NCBI GenBank assembly: GCA_011088215.1
Contig: JAALKD010000009.1
Span: 18,473-82,472, forward strand
From: Sphingomonadales bacterium
GTDB lineage: Bacteria; Pseudomonadota; Alphaproteobacteria; Sphingomonadales; Kordiimonadaceae
Length of the DNA stretch: 64,000 nucleotides
Direction: 5' to 3'
Shown in pieces: positions 61,212-64,000 of this stretch. Made by a program: the position numbers and the translations under genes. The notes under the pieces were generated by a model that made no database searches, was not told the DNA's origin, and saw only the letters and a list, made by a program, of their open reading frames with translations. Within the stretch, counting starts at the first letter, position 1. The number at the start of each line of letters is the position of its first letter.

Positions 61212-61526
61212 ATGAGTGACAAATCGAAAAAAGACATGGATATCGCCCGCAAGATTTGGCTAGCGGGTATAGGCGCATATGGCCGTGCCGTCGACGATGC
61301 TACAGAGGCCTACGCCAAAGTGGGCAAGGAAACGACGAAGATATTCGATGATTTGGTTGGCAAGGGCGCTGAACTCGAGGGAACCGTGGCAACGGTTGCC
61401 AAAAGTGTGGTGCCTGAAATGACCCAGATGACCGAAAAACACCGCGCTCAGGTGGAAGACCGCATGGAGCGTATGAAAGCCGCGCTTGGCATGGGTGAAG
61501 TGCTGCAGACCAACAGGAACATATAG
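61212..61526 (+). CDS. Phasin (PhaI/PhaF family), apparently frameshifted near its end
   Basis: The frame as read gives 104 residues. ARKIWLAGIGAYGRAVDDATEAY is the phasin granule-binding helix (compare ARKIWLAGLGAYAR of Pseudomonas PhaI), followed by a coiled coil to about residue 95. It then ends NRNI at an abrupt stop. Directly after, another frame continues with a coiled coil and Lys-rich tail typical of the family (61505-61645, ADQQEHIESIEARLDAIEG). A single missing base near 61500 would join them into a protein of about 144 residues. The gene follows phaZ by 37 bases in the pha operon. Confidence 0.82.
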   Translation: MSDKSKKDMDIARKIWLAGIGAYGRAVDDATEAYAKVGKETTKIFDDLVGKGAELEGTVATVAKSVVPEMTQMTEKHRAQVEDRMERMKAALGMGEVLQTNRNI

Positions 61527-61645
61527 AAAGCATCGAAGCCCGGCTGGACGCGATTGAAGGGAAAATCGATGCCATTCTGGCGGCAGTCGCAAAACCAAAG
61601 GCCGCACCACGGACCCGCGCCAAAAAAACCACTACAAAAAAATAA
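61505..61645 (+). pseudogene. Detached C-terminal tail of the phasin gene
   Basis: This frame has no start of its own. It reads EHIESIEARLDAIEGKIDAI and then a KPKAAPRTRAKKTTTKK tail to TAA at 61643-61645, an obvious continuation of the phasin coiled coil. The junction is at about 61495-61510 and needs a shift of minus one, the same sign as in the HopA1-family gene. It could be a sequencing error or a real mutation. Confidence 0.7.
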
Positions 61646-61711
61646 GATGAAGGGCGGCAAACTCGCTGCCCGCCGCACCGCATTCATTGTAACAAACAGT
61701 GGGATTGCGAC

Positions 61712-62374
61712 ATGAAAACCAAAGACAGGATTCTCCAGTACAGTCTGCAGCTCTTCAACGAAGAGGGCGAGCAAAATGTGACGCCGGTTGATATCGCCAA
61801 TGTTCTGGAGATAAGTCCGGGTAATCTCTATTATCACTACAAGGGCAAAGACCCGATCATTCACCAACTGTTTGTTGATTTTGAAGAAGAATTCAAAATG
61901 GTGCTGAGCGCACCGATTACCAAACCGCTAGAGCTGTCTGATAACTGGGTTTATTTCTATATTTTGTTTGAGGAAATTGCCGATTTTCGGTTTTTTTATC
62001 GTAATTTGCAGTCGATTCTGGAGCGATACCCTGATCTGGAGGGACGTTTCAGACGGCTAGTGAAACTCAAAATCAGAGCAATGGCTTCCATAATCAAGAC
62101 CCTAAATGATACCGGGTTTATCAATATTTCAGACATTGAAGCAGGGCAAATGGCGGAGCGCTTTGCGCTGCAACTGACTTACTGGCCAACATACCAAACG
62201 CTGCTGGACGGCGGTGTTTCAACGCCGGTTTCTATTCACCGTGGCGTTTTTGGTCTCATCAGCCAACTGACACCTTATGTGGTTGAAGGTGCGGACGAAT
62301 TTTTGGCGTTATTGACCCAGTTTCGCGATAAAATGCTGAAAAACAGCGGCCGATCAACTTCAGATATTTGTTAG
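61712..62374 (+). CDS. phaD: PhaD, TetR-family regulator of the pha genes
   Basis: This 220-residue protein starts MKTKDRILQYSLQLFNEEGE and carries the helix-turn-helix VDIANVLEISPGNLYYHYKGK, very like Pseudomonas PhaD (ISPGNLYYHFHGKE). The rest is an all-helical ligand domain (about 60-215). PhaD activates the pha operons, probably sensing an acyl-CoA or related metabolite. It lies 66 bases after the phasin tail, in the same direction and in the Pseudomonas gene order. Confidence 0.92.
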   Translation: MKTKDRILQYSLQLFNEEGEQNVTPVDIANVLEISPGNLYYHYKGKDPIIHQLFVDFEEEFKMVLSAPITKPLELSDNWVYFYILFEEIADFRFFYRNLQSILERYPDLEGRFRRLVKLKIRAMASIIKTLNDTGFINISDIEAGQMAERFALQLTYWPTYQTLLDGGVSTPVSIHRGVFGLISQLTPYVVEGADEFLALLTQFRDKMLKNSGRSTSDIC

Positions 62375-62568
62375 ATTACTGCCGACATCGCTACTATATT
62401 TAGCAAATACTGAAATATTGTTACCTAAATATGCCTAAATAATAGGCGAATGGTGCTTTTTTAATGGTTTTCATCAATGTTTGTTTGACGCCCCTTTGGT
62501 CGGCTGTCATTCTACATTGAGTATGTGACCGGGGAGGGTCCATTGACTGAAATGGCTAGGAGAGATGT
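62375..62568. promoter_or_regulatory. Gap between phaD and hydrolase gene
   Basis: No gene or hairpin is evident. AGGAGA at about 62558-62563 serves the GTG at 62569. A promoter for the hydrolase gene probably lies in the AT-rich left half. Confidence 0.35.
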
Positions 62569-63369
62569 GTGTTGAATTTGTCTGGAAGGGTAAAAGCGCC
62601 TTCACCAATCTTAATGATGATGGAAGGTCGAGCCCTTTTTGAATTAGGTGCTTTTGCGGCATCATCAGCATTATTTAAGCGAATGCCAAGGGGTGATGGC
62701 CATCCCGTTCTCGTACTTCCCGGACTTGGTGCCTCTGACGGCTCAACCAAACCGCTTCGGTCGTTTCTGGATGATCGTGGTTATGCACCCTATGGCTGGA
62801 ATCTGGGCCGAAACTTAGGCATGCGCGATGGTACGCTTGAGGGAATGCTTGAGCGAATTGATGAAATTTGGGGCATGCACCAACAGAAAATCAGTCTGGT
62901 CGGCTGGAGCTTGGGCGGTATTTACGCCCGTGAGCTGGCAAAAATGAGGCCGGATCAAATCCGCTCGGTTATTACGCTGGGTAGTCCGCACTCGGGCCAC
63001 CCAAAGAGCACTAATGCATGGCGTTTTTATCAGTTTGTTGCTGGTCATTCAGTGGAAGAACCGCCGATTGAAACCAGAATGCATAAGGCACCTCCGGTGC
63101 CAACCACGTCGATTTACACCAAAACAGACGGCGTCGTAGCGTGGCAAAACTGCCACCAAGAAAAACCCATTTGTAAGGTGAAGGCCAAGCAGAATGAAAA
63201 TATCCGCGTAGCGGGCAGCCATTGTGGTTTGGGTTTTAATCCTAGCGTGCTTTATGTGGTTGCTGACCGTTTAGCACAACGCGAGGGCAATTGGAGGCCG
63301 TTCAGTAATGTGGGAACACGAAAAGCGTTTTTCCGCACACCGGGCCTCGATTCTGTGATACCCGCCTGA
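62569..63369 (+). CDS. Alpha/beta hydrolase of lipase type in the storage locus
   Basis: This 266-residue protein has the nucleophile elbow GWSLGG (Ser114) in LVGWSLGGIYARELA, followed by VITLGSPHSGHPKS, and PVLVLPGLGASDGS near residue 50 as the oxyanion region. A Gly-Ser-His segment, VAGSHCGLGFNPSV near residue 220, supplies the probable catalytic His. It resembles triacylglycerol/esterase-type hydrolases. No signal peptide is visible. The GTG start has AGGAGA 5 bases upstream. Its place between phaD and a wax ester synthase gene suggests a role in lipid or polymer turnover. Confidence 0.83.
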   Translation: MLNLSGRVKAPSPILMMMEGRALFELGAFAASSALFKRMPRGDGHPVLVLPGLGASDGSTKPLRSFLDDRGYAPYGWNLGRNLGMRDGTLEGMLERIDEIWGMHQQKISLVGWSLGGIYARELAKMRPDQIRSVITLGSPHSGHPKSTNAWRFYQFVAGHSVEEPPIETRMHKAPPVPTTSIYTKTDGVVAWQNCHQEKPICKVKAKQNENIRVAGSHCGLGFNPSVLYVVADRLAQREGNWRPFSNVGTRKAFFRTPGLDSVIPA

Positions 63370-63398
63370 TAGTAATTGCTGAAAATACTGATTTTTTG

Positions 63399-63428
63399 AA
63401 AAGAAGGCCTATATGGGCCTTCTTTTTT
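63399..63428 (+). terminator. Rho-independent terminator after hydrolase gene
   Basis: AAAAGAAGGCC (63399-63409) pairs perfectly with GGCCTTCTTTT (63416-63426) around TATATG, and further T residues follow. It lies 30 bases after the stop codon. Confidence 0.9.
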
Positions 63429-63609
63429 CTTTTTATTGACGCCAATCCCTCTTTATTGTCGGTTTAGGGCGAATTTTCTAATTTTCTCTGCATAATGGGG
63501 CAAAGATAGGGAGACGCGGTAACCGACCGTGTTCTTAATAGGAAAATGTAAGCTGTTGAGCTTGCTGCGGCGCTGAAGATCACATGCCGCCGACGAATAG
63601 GGGACGATC

Positions 63610-63945
63610 ATGCACAAACTCACGGGAATGGACGCAACTTTTCTCTATATGGAGACAGATGAAACACCAATGCACGTTTCGGGCTTATTGATTTGCGAAC
63701 CTCCACAAGAAGGCGAGAACCCTTATGAGGCACTGAAGTCTCAGATAGCAGCGCGCGCGCATGAAATTCCGTCTTTTCATCGCAAGCTTATGCCAACACC
63801 CTTTTATGTTGATCATCCAGTATGGGTGACGGCTGAAACCGTCGACCTGGACTATCATATCAAACACGCCCGCTTGCCTGCCCCGGGGAACGTGGAACAA
63901 CTGCGCGAAATCATACAGGGTTTAGATCGGCAGAGGGTCGTGTAG
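63610..63945 (+). CDS. Wax ester synthase/diacylglycerol acyltransferase, N-terminal fragment
   Basis: The start MHKLTGMDATFLYMETDETPMHVSG (in two parts, residues 1-25) and VDLDYHIKHARLPAPGNVEQLREII are characteristic of the N-terminus of WS/DGAT enzymes, which esterify acyl-CoA to alcohols or diacylglycerol. The full enzyme is about 450 or more residues; here the frame stops after 111. The stop lies where the sequence degenerates into G-rich text and a 34-base run of G, so the break is an end-of-contig artefact rather than a real stop. The HHxxxD active site would be beyond it. AATAGGGGACG precedes ATG 63610. Confidence 0.8.
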   Translation: MHKLTGMDATFLYMETDETPMHVSGLLICEPPQEGENPYEALKSQIAARAHEIPSFHRKLMPTPFYVDHPVWVTAETVDLDYHIKHARLPAPGNVEQLREIIQGLDRQRVV

Positions 63946-63966
63946 GGGAAGGGGGGCGGGCGTAGT

Positions 63967-64000
<34 letters not shown>

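Overview
The window looks like chromosomal DNA of a Gram-negative proteobacterium of moderate GC. Outer-membrane proteins (a TpsB transporter, a TonB-dependent receptor), a BCCT transporter, a lipoprotein, an Atm1-type ABC exporter and a pha locus laid out as in Pseudomonas (class II synthase, PhaZ depolymerase, phasin, PhaD) all point that way; a marine or aquatic alpha- or gammaproteobacterium is plausible but the sequence does not decide it. No rRNA, tRNA, transposase, CRISPR array or phage module was recognised. The right edge ends in a 34-base run of G that looks like a sequencing or assembly artefact, and the left edge cuts an asparagine-synthase-like gene.

Layout. 1-1300: 5'-truncated asparagine-synthase-like gene. 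1399-10969: two-partner secretion locus, a TpsB transporter followed by a 2535-residue TpsA exoprotein with an internal ~0.85 kb duplication, preceded by five 10-bp phased repeats. 11311-22802: the most unusual region, a putative RiPP (ribosomally made, post-translationally modified peptide) locus. It holds a hybrid histidine kinase, a HopA1-family lyase gene broken by an apparent one-base deletion, a translationally coupled APH-fold kinase, a periplasmic-propeller histidine kinase, a subtilisin-like protease without a signal peptide, an 89-residue acidic small protein (best precursor candidate) and a B12-binding radical SAM enzyme of the RiPP maturation type. The kinase plus HopA1 pair is the split Ser/Thr dehydratase known from thioviridamide-type and class V lanthipeptide clusters. 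23052-27702: GPH-type transporter, LuxR-type regulator, HSL-type esterase, RTX repeat protein with a long palindrome in front. 27766-32616: ferric-reductase-like membrane protein with a helix-hairpin-helix lipoprotein, a YghU-type glutathione transferase, a cytochrome c/Vgb propeller fusion and a PQQ sugar dehydrogenase. 32870-37471: Atm1-like exporter, TonB receptor and PepSY protein. 37544-47053: three tandem ~1000-residue BNR/sortilin-like propeller proteins. 47099-56991: LysR regulator, MAPEG protein, peroxiredoxin, Lrp regulator divergent from methionine gamma-lyase, TPR-like membrane protein, BCCT transporter and a tricorn-like protease. 57288-63945: storage-polymer locus with two paralogous phasins, class II PHA synthase, PhaZ, a third phasin with an apparent frameshift, PhaD, an alpha/beta hydrolase and the start of a wax ester synthase/DGAT.

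How the genes work together: the pha cluster should make, coat and mobilise medium-chain polyhydroxyalkanoate granules under PhaD, with two phasins sharing a duplicated upstream element. The peroxiredoxin and methionine gamma-lyase genes flank an Lrp regulator and share an identical 15-bp upstream element at nearly the same distance from their starts. The putative RiPP locus combines two unrelated chemistries (kinase/lyase dehydration and radical SAM) with a protease and two sensor kinases; its substrate and product are unknown.
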